Origin: Pogona vitticeps
Taxonomy: Eukaryota > Chordata > Lepidosauria > Squamata > Agamidae
Length of the DNA: 64,000 nt
Direction of reading: 5' to 3'
Assembly: GCF_051106095.1 (NCBI RefSeq)
Contig: NC_135787.1
Span: 177,255,501 to 177,319,500 of the forward strand
A program made the translations under genes and the position numbers. This document shows, piece by piece, positions 21,611 to 35,200 of this stretch (position 1 is the stretch's first letter; each line of letters begins with the position of its first letter). The notes under the pieces are model-generated. The model was not told the DNA's origin. It saw only the letters and a program-made list of their open reading frames with translations, and searched no databases.

Positions 21611-21900
21611 TTCCCGACGTCCTCGGGCCCTCTCGGGGCCCAGGGGCGCTCAGCCAACTCTCCGTCTCCTCCTTCCACTTCAGCGGAGAGAAGCCGGCCG
21701 AGATCCGTAGAAGGATCGCGGGAGAGGAGAAGGCTTCCGTGTGTGGCGTTTCTAGGAATTAGAGGACGGTCCCTGACGCGCCCAATCCCCGGCCTGAGAG
21801 AAAAAAGAGCGAGCGAGCCGTGCCGGCCTGGCCATGAGTTACCTCAGAGGAGACGCCGGGGCCGTCAGGCCTCTGTTAGACTTGTAAGTGACCGGTCGTG
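21440..21900 (+). promoter_or_regulatory. AMN1: CpG-rich AMN1 promoter and first exon
   Basis: CpG density rises sharply here (for example CGCGGCGAGGGG, GCACCGCGACGC, GAGCGAGCGAGCCG) against an AT-rich surround, and there is no TATA box before the AMN1 ATG at 21834. This is the usual form of a housekeeping promoter. The exact transcription start cannot be read from sequence. The same island could drive a divergent transcript. Confidence 0.7.
21834..21883 (+). CDS. AMN1: AMN1 coding exon 1
   Basis: Sixteen codons plus two bases from ATG to the donor CTT|GTAAGT. The start is the first ATG that leads in frame into the conserved LLDL block; the context GGCCATGA is fair. The codon split TT|A gives Leu and continues into CLFCLTRN of exon 2, matching the LLDLCLW block of mammalian AMN1. 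The residues before LLDL are not conserved in families I know, so the exact start is slightly less certain. Confidence 0.85.
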
Positions 21901-23237
21901 GGAGCAGGACAAGTGGCTCCCCGCTAGATATATATATATATGTGTGTGCTCCTTCATACCCACATGCCCTTGTTTCTTTCCATTTCTTCCTCCCCACCTC
22001 CATCACTCCCCTTGTTTATTCCGGAGTACTGTATTTCGTTCTCTTCCCCTTTCGCCTAATCGCCCGGGCCCTTTCGTGTTGTGATCCCCTGAAGAAAACA
22101 GTAACCGGGAGGGCTCCTCGGAGCATGGGCAGGGGAATCAGCCCCTCGCCCGACTATAACCTTCAGGAGCCCCGTGCGGCGGATGCATTACGCCTTGCTG
22201 CGTAAACAACAGGATCACAACGTCGTCGTCCCGTCCCCCCCGCAAAACGATTCTGCAAAAGTACCAGCGCTGCTGAGGGTGCTCCTCTCCTGTTGTTTAA
22301 CAGTTGGGAGTTTCGGTGTAAATACAGGAAAACCTGCCTCTGGGAGTAGCTAGAAGCGTGGACTTTCACATCCTAGCTTTGTTAATGCACACTTGAGAGT
22401 AATAAATCTCCCTGAACCCAGAAGGGCGTATTTATGAGTAAATCCTGTGATAGGAATGCCAGAGGTTACTGGTTTTTCTCCAGCCCTTCCTTAGCTCTAT
22501 GTGCAGGGCCTCCTAGCTTTTGTTGGGAAACAAATTTCATGGAATTCCGTGGGATTTTGGCCCTGAATGAACCTCGATAGTAGGGTATTCACTGTCTTTA
22601 TGATTTTAATGACAGGTTGGTCTGCGGGCATTAGCAGATAACTTCTGTTTCTCCTCTTGAAAATCGCCAGATGCTGATTTCTATAACAGAACTCTTGTTA
22701 CAGGCACAAGGGGATGCTGGGCTCCCAGCTCTTTCCTCCCTTGAAGCAAAACATCTTGTGGCAGTTTAAAGATTATCACGTTTCATTTGGCATAAGCTTT
22801 TGTGAGCATTAGCCGGTTTCTACAAATGCGTCTAAAGAACTGGGCCAACCTCTGCACAACCTTATGCCAAACAAAACTGGCTGTCTTCAAAGAACTGCAA
22901 GACACCGTAAATTTTGTTGCAGCCACCTAAGATGGCTACCTTACTGGAAGGATGGGGAGTCAGCAATGCTGATTTATTGTGTTTGCGCCACAGCAACAGA
23001 AGCCCTTTTCAAGTAGCAATATCTGCCTATGATGGGAAAGAGCATATCTGAATCCAGGCACAATTGTTTCAGAGCTGTGTGTTACCCTTTGCACTTTCTC
23101 TAAGAAAACAAAAACTGACTTTAATAACAGGTTGATACTTTCGAAGAGGTTACCCTTTTAGTCTATGTTAGCATATCAGGCAGAACCAAAAGGAAAATAA
23201 ATAATAAAATAAAATAAAATAAAATAAATAAATAAAT

Positions 23238-23275
<38 letters not shown>

Positions 23276-26200
23276 TACTGGCTATATTTTGTAGACAAGC
23301 TTGCTTGTCTAAGGAATTGGATTTTTCCAAAAAAAAAGTCTTTTGCTTCAAGGAAACCACAAAGCAAATAACTGATGCATGTGACTGGCAAACAAAAGAG
23401 TAACAATAATAGAAGTGGCTGTAGAAGCAAATGGCTTTTTCCTGTGTGTCTTTGGCTTAGTAAACTGATGAACTTTCATCAAATAGGCGGAACTGCAGAC
23501 TTGTCTAAGAGTGGTTTGAACATGATTATCTTGTGACTCATTCTTACTCAATTGTCTTGTGACCTTCGATTCAATAATTGCACAAGAACTTAGGGCTTGT
23601 GCAGTTATACATTAACCACTTCCTTTGTTTCTGGCCTACATGAGGAAAGGTCACAGTTATTAGGAAACTGTTTATGTGCAGTTTGTTGATTGGTGAAAGA
23701 TAAATACTTGTAACTTGCTAATTGGTAGACTCAGATGCTGCACTCCTCTTTTCTGTTAAGAGAAACTATAAAAGCTGGATGGCCAAGCCATGCAGACATA
23801 CCTCCTTTTGCTCTTTGTATTAGGCATATCTTTCACCAGTGAAATAAACAGTTTCTATCTATTTTGCTGCCTCATTTGCTTCTGTTGATCTGCTTCTACC
23901 CTCTCATCTGAGAGAATGAGCTTCCAGGTGAACACTTCTCTCACCTGCTACATTGGTTCTGGGTTCTGAAACAACAAGACAGGTTGTGGTTTGTTGAATA
24001 CATTGTTTTTTCTTAACCAGAAGAAAGCCAGTATTATATGCCGAAGTTTGCTTTTGACTTATAAACTTTGGCTTGTTGAAACCATGGTCTGTTGTTGCTT
24101 TATCTAGGCCCAGACTAATGCCTTCTCACTGGCTTGTTTTCCTACTTGCCAGCTATAAAGGATAAAAGAGATGGGATAGAAACAGAATGAAAGTGGGATA
24201 AAATAAACTGTGATTTGTTTGGATGTTTGTGGGACAATTTATGGCTAACAAAATTAAGGCTTAGTGTGACATTCAAATGTGGTCTATATCCTCATGAATT
24301 TGTTCAGTTTACTGGCCTTCTGTCTTCATAGAACCATTGGCAACACTGATTAGCCAATTGAGGAACTCTTATGTCTATAATGAGATAATGTTGTAATTTG
24401 CTTTGTAAAATTTTTGTTGCATTTCATGTGATGTTGTCAGAACAGCTTGCATTATGGGAACAACTGTAGGCATCCTTCAGTCTCGACAGACTATGGTAAT
24501 ACATATGCTCTGAATAGAGGTCATGGAACAGCATCTAGTGTGGCTGAGCAGACCAATTTGAGCGTGACAATCCCTTCCACACTGAAGACAAATATAGTGT
24601 GTCCCCTGTCTAGCTCTCTGATTTTGCTGGTTTGGGGACTGCATCTTTGCCTCGGCCTGCTGAACAAGTGTCTCTTCAAATTGGGAGAGGCCATGCTACA
24701 TCGCCTGCCTCCAGGCTGAGCGCTGAGATGTCAAGGTCCTCCATATGTTGAGATCAATTCCTAAAGCCTTCTGATCCCACTTGCAGATATCCTTGTATCA
24801 CAGCTGTGGTCTCCCTCTGGGGCGCTTTCCCTGCACTAATTCTCCATAGAGGAGATTTTTGGAATCCGGGAACAGCATAGTTTCCATAAATAGAAAGTAC
24901 AAAAAGAAAGGTAACAAACTTTGAGTTATATAATAAACAATTATTATCATATAACTCACTGGTTCTTAACCTTGGGTTACTCAGGAGTTTTGGACTGCAA
25001 CTCCCAGAAGCCTTCACCACCAGCTGTCCTGACTGGGGTTTCTGGGAGTTGCAGTTCAAAAGCATTCGAGTAACAAAGGTTAATAACCACTGATATAACT
25101 CAAACATATTGCAGAAAACAATACAGGTGTGGGGAGAAAACTTACAGACTCCAAAATATGGGTTGCAAAGCAAAAGTAGCACCTTTATTCAGTGTATCTA
25201 TGCTGTCACTCCTCGGAAAAAAATGAGCTACATAGCCTATGTGTACTATTTGAGATACTCACACTTTAAAACTGGAAATTTTTGAGACACATCTGAACAT
25301 AATTTTCCAGTAAGACAATTCCGTTTTGCTTTTACTCATATGACTACACTTGTCCATACAAGAAATGACTCTTATAAATGGGTAGCTCTAAATTCAAGCC
25401 TCCAAATGGGTTTGTAGATCTCTAAAATGGAGGGTGAGCTCTTCACAAGGCGAAGGACAAGCTGGCATCCTACACTTTGTTATAACATCTAGCCAGGATT
25501 AAGATTTAATCCTTATTGCTGCAGTGGCAACAGGACACCATATTCCATTACACCTGAGAGCAGCATCTGGGCAGCTTACTGCTGAGCTATCTGGAGCAAC
25601 AGACAACGTTAGAGGTCGGCAAGATATCCCTCCAGATATTGTTGGACTTTAACTCCCACCAGCCCTAACCAGCAGAGAGTGCTGGTGGGAGTAGCTGCCC
25701 AGATAAAGAGTTACAATTAGTATACGAATATCCTTGCACAGGTGGCAATAATGAAAGTCTAGCCCCATGAGGCCAGATGGTCCATTCACCGATTTGCCGC
25801 TGCAGCGGACACTGCAATTCTTCCAGTGGCTCCGCAGATCACGATCAGCTAGCCACTCCTGGCAAGAGGACATGCCTTGCTGCAAGGTCGAACAGTGGCT
25901 TGCAGATCCCCATCTGCAGAGCCATTGGAAGAATCATGGCGGTGGCGGCGGATCGGTGAGTGGACCCTCGTTATTGTCACCTGTGCAGGGATATTCGTAT
26001 ACCAATACCCCCATCTCTAGTTAGAATGTTAATGCCATAAGAACTGCCATTATTCAGCCAAAACTTTATAAAGTGGTTAAGAATAAAGCATGCTAGAAAA
26101 CACAGGCATAAAGAAAGAGAAATTTTTTAACTGTTGTTTTGCACTTGGTATGTGATTGGAAGTTTTATGGCTTGCAAGAGTTTGTGGGTTTTTTTATCTG

Positions 26201-29200
26201 TAACAAACGATTGTTCCTTCGTTCTGAGAATACACCACTGTGAAATATAGGTTATCATGTTTTGATACTTATGCATGCTCAGTTGTGTCTTCTGGAAAAT
26301 TCCTATACCGGGCTGAGGTGTCTATATAAAGGTTGTGAAAGCTGTGTTGTTCTGGGATTGTATACAAAAGCTCTTACATCCATGCAGGCCTAATAAAGTG
26401 CTTTTTGTGGCTACTTAAACCCATTGTTGGACTTGTTTGTCTACTTTTCTCTCTCCACACGATAGCTGGAAGGCCACATATTCTGTGTCCTTGAACTAGC
26501 TTAAGAGACAGAGGGGGAATGATGGAGTCAGGTACCACCCTAGTTCCCAGCATATTGTAGCTAAGATGTTTCTGAGAAATAAAAAAAAAATTGAAGGGAT
26601 CTGTGATGATTTAAAGTCAAGTACACTTACTACAGCATGAGCTTTTGCTTTGTGTAATCCATTTCATCTGATGCATGGAGTTTTGTTTTGAATTTTAGAC
26701 ATTAATGGAATGGGGTTTTGGAAACCCCATAATGACAGGAGAAAATTGTCAATCGGAATTCAAGACCCCTATGAATTCCCCCAACAGAAATGGGCAGAGA
26801 CACGGAAGTTGCAAAATGGAGACTGTTTTATTTTTCGCTGCTGCAGAAAGCGGAGAGAGAGTTCAGCCATGCAAGGCATCAGTCTCTCTACCAAGAGTGT
26901 GATACACATACATTATATAGGCTGTCCGTTCAGGCAGTCCGTTACGGCTCACAACCTTCCATATAAGGGCACGTACCTAAATTACTACCTTTTCATTGGT
27001 TTTACAGTTCAAAGCATTCTATTCTACTACGCAGCCTCGCTTTTACAGAGCCTGCCTTTACCCTGAGTCAGCTCTCTTTTATCAGCTCAGGCAGCTCAGG
27101 AATTTTTAATTATGACCCACGCACAGATGGCCGCGTACTCCTCCTTAGTGAAGAAGTCAAACTCTCAGCAATTTTTCTACTCACAAAATTGAGGGTAAAA
27201 ATTACAGACTGTTGTAATATATTTTTAAGAATGACCATTCATCAGTCTGTTATTCACTATACAACTTTCTGACACTAGATAGGCCACTTTCAAAGCTGTG
27301 TTTGTCTGTTTCAGCATGTTGGCAACATTAAATATGGTGTGCGGAGAGAGGCAGGGGAAGCAGAATATTGTGGCATTTTAAAGATTAACATTTATCACAG
27401 TGTTGAGTTTTGATGGATCAAAATCCATTTCAGATGTCTGGATCGGAAATACATATTCTCTATACATATCCCATTCACCAGGAATGGATATTGCTAATAG
27501 ACAAAAATGTCAATGATTCCTTAACCCATGAATGTGACTATCAGGCTGTTACTTTAATTAATGTAACTTGGCCAGGGTGACATGTTGTATGCCAGCTGGA
27601 CTTGGTTGTCACAAGAATACAAATATTTTTTTCTGGACCATGGAGGTCAGTGTCTGTCAACAAGCATTCAACATCTGGGTATGAATCAAAATTTTCTAAT
27701 AAATTGTGATTCAGCCATCTTTTACTCAGATCTCAGTCTGATATTTCTGTACAGTGTCCATGTTTAATATCAGTTTCCTGTGAGTTTGGAGAGTGTTTTA
27801 TTAAAATATTGCCTTTTCTGATGTCAGATTTGTGCCCATTTTTCTTTTTGCCGAAGACGGTCTGTATCACATACAAAGATGAACAAATGAATGAGCCACT
27901 GACACTTCTGGCAACTTTAGGTTCTCTAACTGAGTTACCATAGCAGGGGAGGGCGTGCTCTGCTGCCATGGAAGATGGCAGCATGAGAGACTAGCTCCGC
28001 TCTAAGCCTGCCTATTATAAACTAATTAAACATACAAACTGGCAATTAGTGGAAAATAATCATAAATAAATATAGATATGGGGAAATCAAAGAAGATGGC
28101 TCAAGAAAACAAACCGGATGGTTCTTCAGAAGTTGAGGAGCAAGCCAATTCTTTGTCTGAAGATAGTGGCAGCGAAAGGCAGTAAGATGAAAGGGAAAGG
28201 GCGAAAGAAATCGGCTGGGCTAACAAGCAGAGCGATATGAAACAGCTCTTAAAACAATTAAGGAAAGATCTACAAACAGACATGAAAACTGTTATACCAC
28301 TGAAGGATGCATTAGTAGAGCTGAAAGTCAGTATTGAAAAGGTAGAAAAGACTGCTAATGAGGCTTTTGAATTGGCGCAAAACCAACAAACAAAGACTGA
28401 TGCTGTAGAAAAGGAATTAAAACTATTAAAAGATAAGATTGAATACCAGGGGAATCGTGATCATAAACAAACTCTGCATTTAAGATTTTTTAAAGAGCAC
28501 TTAAAAAGCATAGTTTTAAAATGGATCCAGGATCTCTGCCCCGACCTGAAAATTACAGAGAATACTTTGAAACGAGTTCATCGCGTGGGTTATAAATAAC
28601 AACTGAGATACATATTCATAAGGTTTGCCTTCTGCACAGCATGAGTGGCTGTACATTGTGCATTAAACAAAGCGGAAGATCTGTCATACTGAGGTGAAAA
28701 GATAGAAGTCTATCAGGATATGGCTGTGGAGACAATCCAGAAATGTACAGAATGGGGACTGTTCACAGAAACACTTCAGAACCACAAAGTGAGATATGCC
28801 TGGGCATTTCCCTTTAAACTAATTGTCTGACATGGACAGAGACCTAAGACAGTAACAACAACAATGCAGCTACAAGATCTCTTGAGAGAGATGAAGATTC
28901 AAGTGGCAGAGAAAACTGGGTATATGGTAATCAAAATGCTCAGGAAGAAGGAAGACAGTCGTGGTGGAACAGAGACATAAGACATAAGACATAAGAAATT
29001 TATTTGTCATTGCGCTCACAAGTGGGTGCAACGAAATGAGGTGCTCTTCCCCAAGGTAAAACTGGACAACACTACAAAAAAAAGTTAAAATATACACAAC
29101 TTTCACCATCCAAATATAGATACCCCGTTTTCTCTCAGCAATTGAAATCCACCAAAAACCTATGGCCCCACATTTAAACTCAATACTGCACTTGGGTAAA

Positions 29201-32200
29201 AACTGTTCTTGAATCTGCTTGTCCTTGCTTTCAATACCCTGAATCTCCTTCCTGATGGTAATAGTTTAAAGAGCTGATATCCCGGATGAGAGGAGTCTTT
29301 CAGTATGTTAGATATCTTCCTCTTACATCTGTTCTTATACAATTCTTCCAAAGAGGGGAGTGAACAGCCAATGATGTTTTGGGCCATCTTAATCACCCTT
29401 TGAATTGCCTTTTTCTCTGCCACTGTGCAGCTCGTGAACCATACACAGAGACAGTAGGATAATATGCTCTCAATCGAACTCCGATAGAAGGTGATTAACA
29501 AACTCTCAGTCAATTGTTGCTTTCTAAGAATCCTTAGAAAATACAACCGTTGTTGTGCCTTCCTGATTAACGCAGCGGTGTTTGCACTCCAAGTCAGGTC
29601 ATTTGTTATGATAGTCCCAAGAAACTTACATTCAACCACCTGTTCCACACAAACTCCATCTATATACAGTGGCTGAATGTCTGCTCTTTTTTTCCTATAG
29701 TCCACTATGAATTCCTTGGTTTTTTGGATGTTAAATAAAAGATTGTTTTTTTTGCACCAGCGGGATAGCTGTAATACCTCGTCCCGATACGCAGACTCAT
29801 CATCCCCAGAGATAAGTCCTACTAGTGTAGTATCGTCTGCAAATTTGATAATCCTATTACTGGGATGGTTATTGGTGCAATCCGATGAATAAATGGAGAA
29901 CAGTAGTGGACTAAGGACACAGCCTTGTGGAGTGCCAGTGCTGAGTATCTTGTCAGTAGAGATGTAGTCATTCAGTTTAACCCTTTGTGGACGATTTGTT
30001 AAAAAATCCAAAATCCACAGACAGATAGAATCTGGAAAATCAAGATCTTTAAGTTTGTCTATTAATCTGTGGGGTATAATGGTGTTAAAAGCAGAGCTAA
30101 AGTCCGCGAACAACATTCTTACATAATTCCCTTGTGTTTCCAAGTGGGATAAAGCCAGAGCAGGGGGGGGAGGGAAGTAGTTAACAAGCAGAAACCCTAA
30201 CCCTGAACACTCCCTGAGCTGTCTCAAGGTTGCAGCTGGACTTTTATCTCTGCTCAGAGACGATAAGCAATGGGCTCTTCTTTTTTCCTTTTTTCCTTTT
30301 CCTTATTTTCCTTTTCTCTGTTTCAGATTATACTACTGGGCTCTTGGGAGCAAGATGATGATTTATAATTTTAGGTTGATTTATAAAGAGTTTTTGAACT
30401 GAATCATACTTAAAATTAAGGACTTTACAGAAGAAAGAACCTGAAACAATATGTAAATACATGTTTGCCACAATATATTGTGTGTAAAAGGCAGGCAAAA
30501 AGAGTGGGTGAGTCTTAGCTAGAAGTTTTGCTTCTAGCCTCACAAATACCCCAGAAGATTCAGCTCAGTCTTTTTTTCCAATTTTTTTTTTTTTTTTAAC
30601 ATAAGGGATGACAGAAAGGAAAAAGGGAATTGGAATTAATGAGGAAGAGAGGAGACAATAACATGCTAATATCCATCCTATACCTATTGCCATATCAAAT
30701 TTTTAAATTATTCTGTTTACTCTTTTCGGAAGGTTCAGCTCAGTCTTAATGACCTGGGGGTTGTATTGCCTCATCACCATGTCTGGGGTTGTAGTGGGGG
30801 GGGGGAGAGAAGGGATGGAAGAAGAAGGATAGGGAGAGGGAGGGAAGGTGGGAGGCAAGAAAGGAACTGGGGAACTGAGGGGAGACTAGGCATACAATCC
30901 TGCTTTAGATGGTTATACTATGAGCACTTAACAGATAAGCATATACAGATTACATGGCCAAAAATATTGGCACCCTTGCAATTCTGTCAGAAAATGCAAC
31001 CCTTCTATCAGAAAATTGTTGCAGTTGCAAATGTTTTGGTACTCACATGTTCATTTCTTTGGTTTGAGTTGGAACAACACACAAAAAAACAGAGAAGAAA
31101 AGTCAAATCTGATACAATCCCACACAGAAACCCAAGAAAGCACTGGCCAAAATTATTGGCACCCTTAAATTAATATTTGGTAGCACCGCCTGTGGAAAAA
31201 AATAACTGAAATCAGTCACTTCCTGTAACCATGAATGAGTTTCTTACACCTCTCTACTGGAATTTTGGACTATTCTTGTTTTGTAAACTGTTTCAGGGCC
31301 TTCAGATTTGAAGGATGCCTTCTCCCAACTGCTGTTTTGAGAGCTCTCCACAGGTATTCTATGTAATTCAGGATCTGGATTAATTGCTGGCCATTTCAGT
31401 TTGGATGTGCCATCATGTCATTTCTGATATGTGGTGACTATATAAGTTACTGACTTCATTACCATTGACACTTGTTGAAAAACAGCCCTGACAATTGCTT
31501 TGTGTGTGGTTTTTTTTACATGTTTATATACCAGTAAATATGTGTAATATGGAGATATATAGGTGAGTATGAAAACCTTTCCCACATTCTAACAGGTATG
31601 GTTTTTTTAAAAAGATGTAAGTCCCTGCCTACTGTTTAAAGTCTAAGAAACTGGTCGCTTACAATTGCATAATCGACTCACAATAATTAAGGAAGTATGT
31701 TGTCTTATGAGCACTTTTTATTCTTTTTTCTTCCTTAGATGCCTTTTTTGCTTAACAAGAAACATATCCAGATATGCTGCAGATATTAAGCCTTTGCCTC
31801 CCAACATCAAAGATAAACTAATTAAATCGCTGAGTGTCCAAGGGTGGATAACTGATTCCAATATTAATACGGTAAATGTCACTTTTTCATCATTATGTCT
31901 TAAAATTAAAACAACAACAACAATGAAAAGACATTTTTTCCACAAATCTTGACCAATTTTGTCTTGATTCTCAACGAAGGTAAAACTGGGGCACAAAATT
32001 TGAGGAAATCGTAATTCTGTGTCCCTGGGGAATTAAAAACTAGTTTTCACTCTGAAAATTGGAAATGTGCTTGCAAATAGAAAACTTTATTCCTCCAGTT
32101 GCAAAGAAAAAAAGCAATTGGATCTAGTTTCTTCTATCCTCAGGGCAGTCTTCAATAACTTGGAGTAGTAAGATTATACTTTTATAATCGTGAATCACAA

Positions 32201-35200
32201 TCCCATAATATAAAAAGGAATTTTCACATAATGACAGAAATCCTGCTGCTTAGTGTAAAAAAAGCTGTAACTTTCTGTCTATTCTTTGCTGATAAATAAA
32301 GGTGCCATCACCACAGTTTTCAGGAGTACACGCATGCACCAAGCCAGTGTACATGTGTGCTCCAAAAATCATGGTGTGGACTCTTTATTTGTTAACAAGG
32401 AAAAAACAGAAGTTCTTATGCTAAGCAACAGGATTTCAGCCAGTGTATTTATCAGCAATCAAGCTGTAACAGGCAGCCGACAATCTCTTAGAAAAATAAA
32501 AATAATATATCATCAGTTTGTTTGCTTTCACTATGTTATACCACATACATATTTTCTAAAATTCTTTAATTATTTTTCCTCCTAAATCCGTCCTGGCATT
32601 ATTTCTGTTATTTACTCCAACACTATTAAGTCAGTTTTGACATATAGCAATCCTCCCATGGTTTCATGGGTATAGGTTTGTAGTTGGTATACGAAGTTGA
32701 GATGTGCAACGCCACTCCTCATTACTGCTGCCATCTAGGAGTCTAGAATCATGGAGTCCTCCTAAACTATGACTTGGCAAGGGGAGTGCAACCCTTTCTA
32801 GAATAGATTGAACCCCAATTCCCAAATCTGGCTTTGTATAAATAGATTTATGATAGTTTTCTAATGGAAAAGCTATTAAAATTGGCAAGCAGATATAAGC
32901 TCTCAATATGGCCCAAGGACAAAATTGTGATAGCATGCACTTTGGAAATGGTTAATCAGGATTGGCCAAGACAGAAGGAAATTGAAAGAGGGGATGTGTT
33001 TTACAATTGGTCTCGGTTTCCTGATAGTGTTGGAGTAACTTAGATTTAAACTAAAACATAAATGCAAGTGGATAGTTAGAGGATATTCAAACAGTGAAAA
33101 AAAGAGTAGAAAGTTGTTGTTGTTTCATTGAAAAATGAATAGATTGGATGCTTGTATACAGTGGTGCCCCGCATAGCGAGGTTAATCCGTTCCGGATTAA
33201 CCTTCGCTATGGGAAAACATCGTAAAACGGATCAAAAACCCCAATTGGAACGCATTAAACCAAATGGGCCCAAAACTCACCGTTCTCCGATGTTTTCCCT
33301 TGTTCCGGCAGCCATCTTGGGCATCCCGGCGGCCATTTTGGGTGTACTGGTGCCCATTTTTTTGTGTTCTGGCGGCCATCTTGGGTGTACCAGCGGCCAT
33401 TTTTTTTGTTCTGGCGGCCATCTTGGGTGTTTCGGTGGCCTTTTTTGTTCTGGCGGCCATCTTGGGTGTACCAGCGGCCATTTTTTTGTTCCGGCCATCT
33501 TGGGTGTACCGGCACCCATTTTTTGTGTTCCGGTGGCCATTTTGGAGCCGCAGAACAGCTGTTCCCCCATCGTAATGCGAGCGTGCCCTCGCATTAGCGA
33601 TGGGGAAATCTGCATCGCAATGCGGATTCATCGTTCAACGGTGCACTCGTTATACGAGGCACCATTGTACTTAATATGAATAGATTGGATGACTATATAT
33701 TTTGTACTCTCCTATCCTTAAAACCCTACTCCCATCCCTTCCACTTCCTTTTACCTTTTGTATTCCTTCCCTATTCCTAGTAGTTTAAAAATAAAATATT
33801 TAATAAAAAAAGATTGACCAAGCTCAAAACAAGTTTCTTAAACTGTTGATAAACACTAGATGAGGTTTCCATTATAAACAATTTTGTCTGTCACTTTGCA
33901 GCACTAAGGTAGACCAACTATTATTTTATGTAACACTGAAAATAGAGTGATCTCTTTTATCTCAATGTAATATCCTAAAATAGGAGCCAGTCCAGCAATA
34001 CCTAGAGGACTACAAATTGTCCACACGTGTTTCAAGGGAATCAAAAATAAGATGTTGTTTTGATGGTACATCTCATCTGTGACTGAAAGGTGCAATTTTG
34101 TACATGTCTACTGAAGCAGTAAATTTTGTGTAGTATTTAGTGACATTTGTTCCCAGGTGTAGGATTGCGACCTAAACAGAATTTTTTAACTAGTATTTGT
34201 AAAAAGTAGAATAATCAACAAAACCCTTTGAGGTATTCTCCATTTGTGCCTCTTTCTTAGAATCAAGTTATTAGAAGAAAGACCAGGCACAGATCAAAAT
34301 CACTTTGCTGCTTAAATGTTCTTGATGTGGAGGACATATACAAATCATATGGTAGTATCAAAGTTAGTGTAAGTTCTGCCTTCGAAACTTTCCATTGTTC
34401 CTAAAAAGCAGGGCTTAAAATTAAATCCCAGTGAGGGCACTCATTCAGTACAGGAACTGAAAGCAATTCTTAAGCTTTTTATTGAGGCACAAAATGTAAT
34501 TCAAACAGAATGGTTAAGCAACAATATAGCAACATTGTTTATCCAATAATTTCCAGGGGAGGTATCTTCCCAGGGAAAGCACAATCCGTGTTCCTGTAAA
34601 TATTAAACAAATAGCATCTTAGCATATCTCTTTATGTTGCTATGTTTTCAGCACGTGCTGGGCTGCAAAAAATGCCATCCTTAGCCCATGATCAGCCAAA
34701 GTCTCATACTTTGGCTCATACTTTGGGGAGTTAGCACTAACTGTTGTGTAACAGTTGTAAAATACTACCTATTCATTCAAAAGAAATGCACAACCCAGCA
34801 GGGTGGAAGATGCTTTGGATATTAAACCCATGTAGGATTAAAAAAACTGTTTTTCTACCAGTTTGAGTAGATTCATTGAAATGTTAACCGCCCTAAAGGA
34901 AGCTATAGGATCGTGTTTCCAGAGTTGAGCAGGGCTATTGAGCACAGGACCTTGTGAAAGTCACTCATTTGTAGGGTCACCATGAGTCAATGGTGAGTTG
35001 ATAGCATGTAACAACAATTGCTGTCAATATGTAACTTGGTATTTGTGTCTTATTTGGAGACATTCCCTGGGTCTGTTTCTTGGATCATGGGGTTCTCCTT
35101 GCCTTCAAATGCAATAAATCTGTGGGTGATATTTATGTAAAGGAACACTTGCAGTTATTTGTGGCAGAAACATCTTTCCTATTGCAGATGCCCAAGATTC

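Noticed and set aside
28975-29000. Direct repeats that might be a CRISPR-like array
   Set aside because: Three 9-bp CTTATGTCT units are the 3' tail of a LINE; no spacers and a vertebrate genome.
33152-33679. Open frames in all six frames, up to 175 codons
   Set aside because: Produced by ~42-bp tandem units (a multiple of three) in a DNA element.
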